Positions 24,942 through 31,745 of a stretch of 31,745 nucleotides of DNA are shown piece after piece. The DNA is taken from contig DJPE01000027.1 of assembly GCA_002439705.1 (NCBI GenBank), positions 1-31,745 on the forward strand. Reading direction: 5' to 3'. Each line of letters opens with the position of its first letter. Position 1 is the stretch's first letter. Both the position numbers and the translations under genes were made by a program. The notes under the pieces were generated by a model. The model worked only from the letters and a program-made list of their open reading frames with translations. It was not told the origin of the DNA and made no database searches. This DNA comes from Christensenella sp. UBA6420. Its GTDB lineage: Bacteria > Bacillota > Clostridia > Christensenellales > DTU072.

Positions 24942-25742
24942 TTAATGCGCTTCCGCGAGAATCCTTTTCATAAAGAAAGGATAATGCGCGAACACTACCC
25001 CCGGTTCTTCGAGGTCTTTATTCCAGCGTTTTACCCACTCCATGGAAAGATACCCGTCGTAGCCGCCGTCGGAAAGAAGCTTAACGGCTTCCGCTATCGG
25101 CACGTCGCCGTAACCCGTAATCTTGTACGCCGTGGTTCCGTTCTTCACCACGGAGTCTTTTACGTGAACGTATTTTACGAACTCTTTAAGATTATCGTAG
25201 GTCTTATCCACACTCTCCCCGCCGAAGCGGTACGGATGATGAATATCCCACAAAGCTCCCCCGCCCGTCGCCGAAAGAAAACTTTTCAGTAACATAGTAT
25301 CGACGAAAAGCCCGTTCGTTTCCATAAGCGGAGTCACTCCGCTGCCTTCTGCGTACCTTACGATTTCTTTGAATTTCTTTTCGCACAAATCTATATCTCC
25401 GCCGTCGTAATACGGCTTATCGGTACTCATAACACGGACGAAAGGTACCCTAAGTCTGTTTGCAAGGTCAATATATGCCTTTGCTTCCGACACGGATTTT
25501 TCTATCGTATCGAACGCCGCCAACGTTGCGCCGGACGTAAGACACGATATTTTCAATTTCACCCGGTCGAGGCGCGCAAGGAACTTTTCGCTGTCGGTAG
25601 TGAGCTGTTTTATATCGGGCGCGTACAGTTCTCTCCCTACGCCCCTTATCTCTATTCCGTCGTAATTAAGGTCTTTAGCGACGGTGACTATTTCGTCCAA
25701 AGACCAGTCGGGACACCCTATCGTGGAAAATGCAAGTTTCAT
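24942..25742 (-). CDS. Sugar phosphate isomerase/epimerase-like TIM barrel protein
   Basis: The 266-residue protein belongs to the xylose-isomerase-like/AP-endonuclease 2 fold group. Its putative metal ligands are visible in order: Glu in LMETNG, Asp-His in LWDIHHPY, His-Asp in YVHVKDS and Glu in LSMEWVKRW. The start MKLAFSTIGCPDWSLDEIV is typical. Family members interconvert keto- and aldo-sugars or act on inositols and hydroxypyruvate, and the substrate is not readable here. It begins 9 bases after the acyl-CoA synthetase stop and ends the operon. Confidence 0.87.
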   Translation of the reverse strand: MKLAFSTIGCPDWSLDEIVTVAKDLNYDGIEIRGVGRELYAPDIKQLTTDSEKFLARLDRVKLKISCLTSGATLAAFDTIEKSVSEAKAYIDLANRLRVPFVRVMSTDKPYYDGGDIDLCEKKFKEIVRYAEGSGVTPLMETNGLFVDTMLLKSFLSATGGGALWDIHHPYRFGGESVDKTYDNLKEFVKYVHVKDSVVKNGTTAYKITGYGDVPIAEAVKLLSDGGYDGYLSMEWVKRWNKDLEEPGVVFAHYPFFMKRILAEAH

Positions 25743-25751
25743 AATAATCTC

Positions 25752-27416
25752 CTATGCCGTTTCTATATTCGCCGCGTCCTGCAACCGCAGCAACTCTATC
25801 GCCTGCTCGCGTAACTTAAACTTCTGTATCTTGCCGCTCGCCGTCACGGGGAACTTATCGACGAACTTGACGTACTTCGGCACTTTGTGCCTTGCCATAT
25901 TCTTTCTTACGGCGGTTTTTACGTCTTCTTCGGTCATTTCTTCGCCCTGTTTTAAGATAACGAACGCCATAACTTCTTCCCCGTACTGTACGCTCGGCAC
26001 GCCCACCACCTGGACGTCGGATATCTCGGGCAAGGTATACAAAAATTCTTCTATCTCTTTAGGATAAACGTTTTCCCCGCCCCTTATAATCATATCCTTT
26101 ATTCTGCCGACTACCTTGAAATATCCGTCTTCGTCTTCCACGCAAAGGTCTCCCGTATGGAGCCAACCGTCTTCGTCGATGGCCTGCGCCGTGGCTTCGG
26201 GCATTTTGTAATAGCCTTTCATTACGTTGTATCCCCTTGCGCAGAATTCTCCCGCCGTTCCGCGCGGCTGTTCTTCGCCCGTGTCGGGATTTATTATCTT
26301 ACATTCCACCCCGGGGAAAGCTCTGCCTACCGTAGCGACTCTCTTTTCTAAACTGTCTTCGGTAGTGGTCATCGTACAACCGGGACTCGCTTCCGTCTGT
26401 CCGAACACAATGACGATTTCTTTCATGTTCATTTTATCTACTACTTTGTTCATAACTTCCACCGGACAGGGAGAACCCGCCATTATACCCGTCCGCAACG
26501 AAGAAAAATCCCGCCCGTCAAACGACGGATGCTCCAACATCGCTATAAACATAGTAGGCACGCCGTGAATTGCCGTGCAGCGGTGCTTTTCGATAGCGTC
26601 CATTACGGGGACGGGGCTGTAATGGTCGACGGGTACCATCGCGGTGCCGTGCGTAATCGCCGCCATAACCGCAAGAACCAACCCGAAACAATGAAAAAAC
26701 GGCACGCAGATAAGTAGTTTATCTTTATCGGTAAACTTCATTCCGTCGCCTATACACTTGCCGTTGTTGACGATATTCCGGTGCGTGAGCATTACCCCTT
26801 TCGGAAAACCCGTCGTACCCGAAGTGTACTGCATGTTGACTATGTCGTTCACTCTTACGGACGCGAACCTTCTTTCAAACTCTTCGTCGGTAACGGATTT
26901 CCCCAACTCTTTTAACTTCCGAAACCCGAGCATATCTTCGGGAACTTCCCCCGGCGTGGAATAAATGACTCTTTCCAGCACGGGCAAACGTTTGCACGAG
27001 ATTTTTCCGTCGGAGTTTCCTTTCTCGTCGCCAAACAATTCTCTCGTTATCCCGACGTAATCGCTGTCCTTAAAGCCTTTCATCAGGACGAGAACTTTCG
27101 TATCCGACTGATTGAGAAGATACTCTAATTCGAAAGTCTTGTAGTTAGTGTTCACCGTCACGAGCACCGCGCCTATTTTCGCCGTAGCAAACAGCGTGAC
27201 TATCCATTCGGGCGTGTTCGTCGCCCACATAGACACCTTGTCGCCCGCGTTTACGCCGATAGCCATAAGCCCTTTGCTTACGGCGGTGGTTTCTTCGTCA
27301 AATTCCTTCCACGTTTTTCTGAAATCCCTGTCGGCAAAATCGAACGCCAATCCGTCGGGATCGCTCTTAGCAAGGTCGCGTATAATTTTCCCCAGAGTCT
27401 TTTCCACGTACTCCAT
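25752..27416 (-). CDS. AMP-forming acyl-CoA synthetase
   Basis: The 554-residue adenylate-forming enzyme would activate a carboxylic acid, probably a fatty acid, with ATP and CoA. The P-loop is YTSGTTGFPKG. Further motifs are VFGQTEASPG, GWLHTGDLCVEDEDGYFKVVG with the conserved Asp, and the hinge GRIKDMIIRGGENVYPKEIEE. The catalytic lysine lies in PVTASGKIQKFKLRE at the C-terminus. No membrane segment is seen. Two ATG codons are adjacent. The second (27416) is chosen because GGAGG lies only 2-3 bases from the first but about 5-6 from the second. It is 23 or more bases after the aminotransferase stop, in the same operon. Confidence 0.93.
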   Translation of the reverse strand: MEYVEKTLGKIIRDLAKSDPDGLAFDFADRDFRKTWKEFDEETTAVSKGLMAIGVNAGDKVSMWATNTPEWIVTLFATAKIGAVLVTVNTNYKTFELEYLLNQSDTKVLVLMKGFKDSDYVGITRELFGDEKGNSDGKISCKRLPVLERVIYSTPGEVPEDMLGFRKLKELGKSVTDEEFERRFASVRVNDIVNMQYTSGTTGFPKGVMLTHRNIVNNGKCIGDGMKFTDKDKLLICVPFFHCFGLVLAVMAAITHGTAMVPVDHYSPVPVMDAIEKHRCTAIHGVPTMFIAMLEHPSFDGRDFSSLRTGIMAGSPCPVEVMNKVVDKMNMKEIVIVFGQTEASPGCTMTTTEDSLEKRVATVGRAFPGVECKIINPDTGEEQPRGTAGEFCARGYNVMKGYYKMPEATAQAIDEDGWLHTGDLCVEDEDGYFKVVGRIKDMIIRGGENVYPKEIEEFLYTLPEISDVQVVGVPSVQYGEEVMAFVILKQGEEMTEEDVKTAVRKNMARHKVPKYVKFVDKFPVTASGKIQKFKLREQAIELLRLQDAANIETA

Positions 27417-27442
27417 CATACCCTCCGCTAATTCGTTATTTC

Positions 27443-28627
27443 TTAATTATTTATCTCGCTCAAAAATTCTTTTATCAAAGCAATCGCTTTCCGCAAACTG
27501 TTCATCGAATAAGCGTAACTTATTCTGACGTGATATTTTCCGCCCGCGCCGAACGCGCTGCCCGGAACGACTGCCACGTTCTTTTCTTCCAACAATTTTT
27601 CGGCGAAAATTTCTCCCGTCATCCCCGTAGCTTCAACCGACGGAAAAACGTAGAACGCCCCTTCGGGCGCAAAACATTTCAAGCCCGTTAAGTTTAGTTC
27701 GTTCACGAGATACCGTCGTCTCGAATCGTACTCTTTTTTCATCTCCGTCACCGAATAAAAATCTTCTTCGAAGGCGTTTTCAAGTACCGCTATCGCCGCT
27801 TGCTGACTCGCCGTCGGCGCGCACATTATAGTGTACTGATGTATTTTATATATGGGTTTGAGTAACTCTTTATCGCATAATAGATACCCGATTCGCCAAC
27901 CTGTCATCGCAAAGGCTTTTGAAAAGCCGTTAATGACTATCGTCCTTTCACGCATGTTTTTTACGCTCGCCACGCTGACGTGTCCGACGGAATTGTATGT
28001 TAGTTCCGAATAAATTTCGTCGCTTATTACGAGCAAATCTTTTTCTATACAGACCTTAGCTATCTCTTCGAGATCTCTTTTTTCCATTATTCCGCCGGTA
28101 GGATTGTTGGGATAAGGCAGGATAAGGATTTTAGTTCTTTCGGTAATTTTTTCTCTCAGCTTTTCGGCGGTAAGTCTGAAGCCGTTATTTGCGGGACACT
28201 CCACTCCTACCGCTATTCCGCCCGCCATCGTCACGCACGGGGCGTAACTGACGTAAGACGGTTCGGGTATAAGAACTTCGTCGCCGTAGCTTACCGTCGC
28301 CCGCAATGATAAATCTATCGCTTCGCTCGCTCCGACCGTGACGAGAATTTCCGTCTTCGCGTCGTAACTTACTCCGTACCTTTCTGCGTAATAACGGGAT
28401 ATAAGTTCTCTTAGTTTAAGGTATCCCCCGTTAGGAGTATACTGCGTGTTGCCTTTCTGAATATTGCGCGTGGCGGCGTCACGCCCGACGTAGGGCGTGT
28501 TAAAATCCGGCTCTCCCACGCCTAAGGATATGGCGTCTTTTTTTTCGTTTACTAAGTCGAAAAATCGCCTTATCCCCGACGGTCTGAGAGAAGCGGCTCT
28601 CGCGTTGATAAACCTGTCGTAGTTCAT
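27443..28627 (-). CDS. Class I PLP-dependent aminotransferase (AspC/PatA-like)
   Basis: The 394-residue fold type I aminotransferase has SLGVGEPDFNTP, TPNGGYLKLRELI, the block PYPNNPTGGIM, DEIYSELTY, and the PLP lysine in INGFSKAFAMTGWRIGYL. The substrate-carboxylate arginine sits in YHVRISYAYS near the C-terminus. The group uses aspartate, aromatic or branched-chain amino acids, and the specificity is not resolvable by eye. It starts 20 bases after the Lrp-type regulator gene. That pairing is common in Clostridia and suggests regulation by an amino acid handled by this enzyme. Confidence 0.93.
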   Translation of the reverse strand: MNYDRFINARAASLRPSGIRRFFDLVNEKKDAISLGVGEPDFNTPYVGRDAATRNIQKGNTQYTPNGGYLKLRELISRYYAERYGVSYDAKTEILVTVGASEAIDLSLRATVSYGDEVLIPEPSYVSYAPCVTMAGGIAVGVECPANNGFRLTAEKLREKITERTKILILPYPNNPTGGIMEKRDLEEIAKVCIEKDLLVISDEIYSELTYNSVGHVSVASVKNMRERTIVINGFSKAFAMTGWRIGYLLCDKELLKPIYKIHQYTIMCAPTASQQAAIAVLENAFEEDFYSVTEMKKEYDSRRRYLVNELNLTGLKCFAPEGAFYVFPSVEATGMTGEIFAEKLLEEKNVAVVPGSAFGAGGKYHVRISYAYSMNSLRKAIALIKEFLSEINN

Positions 28628-28647
28628 TTATTCAGATTTCTTTCCGA

Positions 28648-29139
28648 TTATTCGTGTACGGGCATGCGGAAATTATTGTCGCCGTCGAAAAGGGCTACTC
28701 CGCCTTCCTTGTATTGTTTCATTATAAAATGCGTCGCGGTACTCATGACCGACTCTATCCTCGCCAACCTTTCGCTTACGAAAAGGGATATGTCACGCAT
28801 GGTCTTACTCTGCAACATTATCGCAAGGTCAAAAGTTCCGCTCATAAGATAAACCGCTTTCACTTCGTCGTAACGGCAGATTTCTTCCGCTATGGAATCG
28901 AAACCGCTCCTTGCCTGCGGAGTCACCTTGACTTCTATAAGGGCGTCCACGAAATCTTCTCCCGTCTTTTCGGTGTTTATTACCGCAGTATATTTTGCGA
29001 TAACACCGCCGTTTTCCAACTCTTTAATGGCTTTTGCTACTTCTTTTTCTTCCTTCCCGAGCATGACGGCAATGGCAGACGGCGTAATTCTCGCGTCTTC
29101 TTTAAGAATTTTTATTACGCTTTTTTTTAGTTCGTCCAT
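28648..29139 (-). CDS. Lrp/AsnC family transcriptional regulator
   Basis: The 163-residue regulator has an N-terminal winged helix-turn-helix (about 1-55: DELKKSVIKILKEDARITP, then KEVAKAIKELENGGVI). The C-terminal RAM effector-binding domain covers about 65-145 (VDALIEVKV, VYLMSGTFDLAI). It probably senses an amino acid and controls its own operon. The start at 29139 has GGAGG 6 bases upstream. A frame 16 codons longer reads through promoter-like DNA and is rejected. Confidence 0.93.
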   Translation of the reverse strand: MDELKKSVIKILKEDARITPSAIAVMLGKEEKEVAKAIKELENGGVIAKYTAVINTEKTGEDFVDALIEVKVTPQARSGFDSIAEEICRYDEVKAVYLMSGTFDLAIMLQSKTMRDISLFVSERLARIESVMSTATHFIMKQYKEGGVALFDGDNNFRMPVHE

Positions 29140-29178
29140 TTTGTTCCTCCGCATATTTTTCGTTAATATAATAGTTTT

Positions 29179-29208
29179 ATGGTACAATTAAGGGACTGTT
29201 TTTGTCAA
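29179..29208 (-). promoter_or_regulatory. Probable promoter of the lrp-led operon
   Basis: On the minus strand a perfect TTGACA (29208-29203) is followed after 18 bases by TACCAT (29184-29179). The -10 is poor, as expected for a promoter under regulator control. It is divergent from the ssrA promoter about 50 bases away. Confidence 0.6.
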
Positions 29209-29254
29209 ACGAATTATTTTCTCAAAAGCAAACCGTGTATCATTCTCTACTTTA

Positions 29255-29283
29255 TTGACAAAAAATATAAAAAGACGTACAAT
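29255..29283 (+). promoter_or_regulatory. Strong sigma-A type promoter of ssrA
   Basis: Perfect TTGACA (29255-29260) and TACAAT (29278-29283) have a 17-base spacer. This lies about 45 bases before the mature tmRNA 5' end, leaving a short leader for RNase P removal. Confidence 0.85.
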
Positions 29284-29329
29284 TATATTAAATATACGAA
29301 GTGTAAACGTTTCGTAAAACCACAACCAC

Positions 29330-29676
29330 GGGGGTGTTTTAGATTCGATTTGTACGCAATGAACGGTTAAGCATACCGAAGGCTCGTCTTCGTAAAAACG
29401 GAAAATTATAAATTAAATAACAACACTAATAATTACGAGCTCGCTGCAGCCTAGTCGCAGCCGTCGATGTAAATAGTTCTGCGGATTTATATTCGGCGTG
29501 TTTTAGCAGAGAACGGTTCTTCCACTCGTTCGGCGGGAAGAACGGCATTACGAACTCGGGAACGACGGGGTTTGCCTGATAGACCTTCGTTCCGACACTA
29601 TCAATCAAAGCTAAGTATGTAGAAAAATCTTTTTGACCGTATGAGTACACGGGTGCAAGTCCCGTCATCTCCACCA
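29330..29676 (+). ncRNA. ssrA: Transfer-messenger RNA (tmRNA)
   Basis: tmRNA rescues stalled ribosomes by adding a degradation tag. The 5' GGGGGTG (29330-29336) pairs with CATCTCC (29666-29672), followed by an encoded ACCA. The conserved 5' region GTTTTAGATTCGA follows. A T arm (ACGGG/CCCGT, loop TGCAAGT, 29649-29665) sits before the acceptor, and TATGTAGAAAAATC upstream of it matches the clostridial tmRNA 3' domain. The tag frame ends near 29454 and reads about NNTNNYELAAA, then TAG. The length of about 347 is normal. The tag ending and the TAG stop are slightly unusual. The first tag codon is not certain. Confidence 0.92.
29659..29676 (+). repeat. attachment-site-like direct repeat, copy A (tmRNA 3' end)
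   Basis: GTCCCGTCATCTCCACCA forms the 3' end of ssrA and is repeated exactly at 29860-29877. A longer version around it, TCTCCACC to TTCGCT (29668-29696), recurs with three mismatches at 31717-31745. The T arm/acceptor end of ssrA is a well-known target of tyrosine integrases, so these look like att cores. Confidence 0.7.
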
Positions 29677-29681
29677 GCAAT

Positions 29682-29711
29682 AAAAAAGTCTTCGCTTGTC
29701 GGAGATTTTTT
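29682..29711 (+). terminator. Intrinsic terminator of ssrA
   Basis: Paired arms AAAAAGTCTTCG and CGGAGATTTTT enclose the loop CTTGT, six bases after the tmRNA end, with a T run on the plus strand. Confidence 0.85.
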
Positions 29712-29725
29712 ATTTCTCATAAGCG

Positions 29726-29808
29726 ACGGGACGAAGCACCCGTCGGGTGCACAAATTTTCGCTTGTCGAAAATCTGACGAGAGAACGCACGCCACTTTCC
29801 CAAACTAC
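29726..29808. repeat. 83-base dispersed repeat with two hairpins, copy 1
   Basis: The first copy has a partner at 30018-30100 with two mismatches. It holds two consecutive perfect hairpins: GCACCCG/CGGGTGC around one T (29736-29750) and ATTTTCG/CGAAAAT around CTTGT (29755-29773). The TCGCTTGTCG core is also the loop of the ssrA terminator. No open reading frame with a ribosome binding site runs through it. Confidence 0.85.
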
Positions 29809-29859
29809 TCACACCGCGACCGTTATCGCTTGATACAGGCATTACGGTATATACGAGTG

Positions 29860-29877
29860 GTCCCGTCATCTCCACCA
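29860..29877 (+). repeat. attachment-site-like direct repeat, copy B
   Basis: This is an exact 18-base copy of the tmRNA 3' end without the rest of tmRNA. The bases just before it (ATACGAGTG) no longer make a T arm. It is followed by its own terminator-like hairpin. It fits an attR-like scar left by integration or by partial deletion of an element. Confidence 0.65.
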
Positions 29878-29887
29878 AACGAGAGAT

Positions 29888-29912
29888 AAGGGCGTGTCTT
29901 ACGCCCTTTTTT
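29888..29912 (+). terminator. Terminator after att-like copy B
   Basis: AAGGGCGT (29888-29895) and ACGCCCTT (29901-29908) form an 8-bp stem with loop GTCTT and a trailing run of T. No gene that it would serve is seen directly upstream. It may be an inherited piece of a duplicated 3' flank. Confidence 0.75.
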
Positions 29913-30017
29913 CTGTCGTCGTCTGCGGTTATGTACGTCTGTGTACACGCCCTTGCCTTCTCCGTCGAAAGTGCGAAATCCACACCCTTCTTTCTCGTTT
30001 GGCAAGCCACTGCGGAC

Positions 30018-30100
30018 ACGGGACGAAGCACCCGTCGGGTGCACAAATTTTCGCTTGTCGAAAATCTGACGAGAGAACGCACACCCCTTTCCCAAACTAC
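30018..30100. repeat. 83-base dispersed repeat with two hairpins, copy 2
   Basis: The second copy lies 292 bases after the first, in the same orientation, with only two differences (at 30083 and 30087). Both hairpins are intact. The sequence between the copies contains att-like copy B, so the pair brackets a likely integration scar. Confidence 0.85.
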
Positions 30101-30182
30101 ACTCTACGCTTCATTTAGACGAAAGCAAATCGGCTAAAGCAATAAAAACCAAACGGCTGAATGAAATGCTATTCGACAGAAT

Positions 30183-30220
30183 ACTTAATAATTTTGGATT
30201 ATTTACCAAAAATATTAAGT
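30183..30220. promoter_or_regulatory. Long inverted repeat upstream of the ATPase gene, possible operator
   Basis: ACTTAATAATTTTGG (30183-30197) and CCAAAAATATTAAGT (30206-30220) are inverted with one mismatch in 15, around an 8-base centre. A related half-site, ACTTAATAAAAATGG, occurs at 30270-30284, just after the -10. This is an arrangement typical of repressor sites on both sides of a promoter. Lack of a T tract argues against a terminator. Confidence 0.5.
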
Positions 30221-30238
30221 GCGCAAGTGTATTGCTAC

Positions 30239-30267
30239 TTGTATTTTCAAAAACAAAATGCTATAAT
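30239..30267 (+). promoter_or_regulatory. Sigma-A type promoter of the ATPase gene
   Basis: TTGTAT (30239-30244) and a perfect TATAAT (30262-30267) are 17 bases apart. Transcription would start about 45 bases before the ATG. Confidence 0.7.
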
Positions 30268-30320
30268 ACACTTAATAAAAATGGTAAATATACCAAATAA
30301 ACTAAATCGAGGTGTCTGAA

Positions 30321-31613
30321 ATGGAGATAAAAAGAGATAAATACTTGAAAATGCTTCAAATAAGACGTCATAACGGTTTTGTAAAAGTTATCACCGGCAT
30401 CAGAAGGTGTGGAAAATCTTACCTTATGAATGTTATCTTTTATGAAAAATTGAAAGAAGACGGCGTAAACGAAAACCATATCATTAAGTTTGCTTTTGAT
30501 TCGGCAGAAGATTTGTTGCTTATCGGAGAAGATTTACAGGAACTTGTTGCCCATAAAAAGAAAGTAGATCCAAAGAAATTTATGGCATACGTTTCGCAAA
30601 GAATGACTGACAACGATATGTACTACCTTCTACTCGATGAGGTGCAAAATCTTGATTGTTTTGAGGCTGTTCTGAACGGATATTTACGCAAAAAAAATAT
30701 GGACGTGTATGTAACCGGCAGTAACTCAAAATTTCTGTCAAGCGATGTATTGACCGAGTTTGCCGGCAGAGGTGACGAAATCCATGTTTTACCGTTGTCT
30801 TTTTCGGAATTTTATGCAAATTACGAAGACGGACTCGACTATGCTTTCGACGATTATATGGTTTACGGCGGCTTGCCGGCGGTTGCTTTAATGAAAACTC
30901 CGGAACAGAAATCAAGTTACCTTAAAACTCAATTGCAAAACGTTTATCTTAAAGATATAGTCGAACGTCATAATCTAAACTCTGATGAAAATATCGGCGA
31001 ATTGCTCGATATCATCGCATCGGGAATTTCTTCTTTGACTAATCCGACGAAACTTGCAAACACTTTCAAAAGCGTTAAGAATTCGTCATTAAGCGCGCTT
31101 ACTATCGATCACTATATTACCTATATGCAACAGGCGTTTATGCTTTCAAAAGTAAACAGATACGACGTAAAGGGCAAAAAATATATCAGTACGCCATATA
31201 AAATATATTTCGAGGACGTCGGCTTGCGCAATGCAAGACTTGATTTCAGACAGATAGAAGAAACGCATCTGATGGAAAACATTATTTACAACGAGTTACG
31301 TTATCGCGGCTATAACGTTGACGTCGGCGTTGTAGATACCAGAGAAAATATTGACGGCTCGTCGGAAAGACGACAACTTGAAATTGACTTTGTTGCAAAT
31401 CAAGGCAATAAGCGTTATTATATTCAATCGGCTTACGATATTCCGAACGAAGATAAAATGAAACAAGAAACCAAACCGTTTGATAAAACCAACGATTCTT
31501 TCAAAAAAATAATCGTCGTCGGCAAAAGTATGAAACCGCGTCGCAACGAAAAAGGTTATTTGATTATCGGAGTAAAAGCGTTTTTATTAGACCCGAATAG
31601 TCTGGAACTATAA
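30321..31613 (+). CDS. AAA-family ATPase with DUF4143-type C-terminal domain
   Basis: The 430-residue protein belongs to the large, poorly understood group of archaeal/bacterial AAA ATPases that end in a DUF4143 domain. Walker A is TGIRRCGKS (25-33), Walker B is YLLLDEVQ (102-109), and the VTGSNSKFLS (131-140) and LTEFAGRGDEI segments resemble sensor and arginine-finger regions. The second half contains YFEDVGLRNARL and RRQLEIDFVANQ, typical of the nuclease-like C-terminal domain. The ATG at 30321 is chosen because GAGGTG lies 6 bases before it. A GTG at 30312 is part of that site. Codon use is visibly more AT-rich than in the genes to the left, which supports acquisition. No terminator is obvious after it, and its function is not known. 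Confidence 0.85.
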   Translation: MEIKRDKYLKMLQIRRHNGFVKVITGIRRCGKSYLMNVIFYEKLKEDGVNENHIIKFAFDSAEDLLLIGEDLQELVAHKKKVDPKKFMAYVSQRMTDNDMYYLLLDEVQNLDCFEAVLNGYLRKKNMDVYVTGSNSKFLSSDVLTEFAGRGDEIHVLPLSFSEFYANYEDGLDYAFDDYMVYGGLPAVALMKTPEQKSSYLKTQLQNVYLKDIVERHNLNSDENIGELLDIIASGISSLTNPTKLANTFKSVKNSSLSALTIDHYITYMQQAFMLSKVNRYDVKGKKYISTPYKIYFEDVGLRNARLDFRQIEETHLMENIIYNELRYRGYNVDVGVVDTRENIDGSSERRQLEIDFVANQGNKRYYIQSAYDIPNEDKMKQETKPFDKTNDSFKKIIVVGKSMKPRRNEKGYLIIGVKAFLLDPNSLEL

Positions 31614-31716
31614 TTTTCGACTTTATTTATCGGTGCTATGGTATCGGAAAATTTACTATAGTCACTACGAAAGAGGCTGTAAATAGTGCAAAAGGTGTGC
31701 GAACGCAAACATCCCC

Positions 31717-31745
31717 TCTCCACCGGCAATAAAAAAATCTCCGCT
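31717..31745 (+). repeat. Diverged copy of the tmRNA 3' end and its flank, copy C (cut by the window edge)
   Basis: TCTCCACCGGCAATAAAAAA followed by ATCTCCGCT matches 29668-29696 in 26 of 29 positions. It lies about 2.05 kb from copy A, on the far side of the ATPase gene. It may continue past the window. It is a candidate outer attachment site. Confidence 0.6.

Noticed and set aside
29809..29880. A second tRNA or tmRNA gene ending at 29877
   Set aside because: Only the last 18 bases match. The preceding sequence makes no T arm, and no pairing 5' acceptor was found.
29726..30100. CRISPR array
   Set aside because: There are only two copies of an 83-base repeat with a 209-base gap. No short regular repeat-spacer pattern and no cas gene are present.
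29426..30118. Several short frames on both strands around the tmRNA and the repeats, some looking like GGDDGT-type peptides
   Set aside because: They are translations of the tmRNA 3' end, its copies and the 83-base repeats. Such frames are known false genes next to stable RNAs.

Overview
The window looks like chromosomal DNA of an uncultured Gram-positive member of the Clostridia (Bacillota). Evidence for this: RNase Y, an AsnA-type asparagine synthetase, a clostridial-style tmRNA, canonical sigma-A promoters (TTGACA-17-TATAAT type) and strong GGAGG ribosome binding sites. GC is moderate, the coding density is high, and neighbouring genes often overlap by 1-4 bases. I cannot name the genus.

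Layout. Positions 1-710 hold an IS200-type insertion sequence beside the terminator of rny (RNase Y, minus strand). asnA follows on the plus strand and converges on a MacB-like ATPase-permease fusion with a small hypothetical gene behind it; one bidirectional terminator serves both. A two-gene plus-strand operon (7011-9743) encodes a CrtI-like FAD oxidoreductase and a flavin/[2Fe-2S] reductase that probably feeds it electrons.

Positions 9812-24620 are one uninterrupted minus-strand operon of 15 genes for a cell-surface polysaccharide. It starts from one good promoter (24662-24690) and ends at a strong hairpin (9763-9793). In transcription order it encodes: a DegT-family sugar aminotransferase, an initiating sugar-phosphate transferase, a GT2, a LicD phosphotransferase, a nucleotidyltransferase-aminotransferase fusion, an ornithine-cyclodeaminase-family protein, a GT4, a hexapeptide acetyltransferase, a Wzy-type polymerase, a second GT2, a Wzx-type flippase, and RmlA, RmlC, RmlB and RmlD for dTDP-L-rhamnose. 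The fusion, the cyclodeaminase homologue and LicD form the most interesting module. Together they look able to make, activate and attach a phosphorylated amino-alcohol-like group, and its identity cannot be read from sequence.

Positions 24942-29139 are a second minus-strand operon: an Lrp/AsnC regulator, a class I aminotransferase, an AMP-forming acyl-CoA synthetase and a sugar-isomerase-like TIM barrel. Divergent from it is the tmRNA gene ssrA (29330-29676), recognised from its tag reading frame, acceptor stem and T arm. Downstream of ssrA the character changes. The tmRNA 3' end is copied at 29860-29877 and, diverged, at the window's last bases. An 83-base double-hairpin repeat occurs twice. 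An AT-richer AAA/DUF4143-type ATPase gene sits between the copies. This looks like an integration hotspot at the ssrA 3' end with remnants of one or more islands. No integrase is in view.
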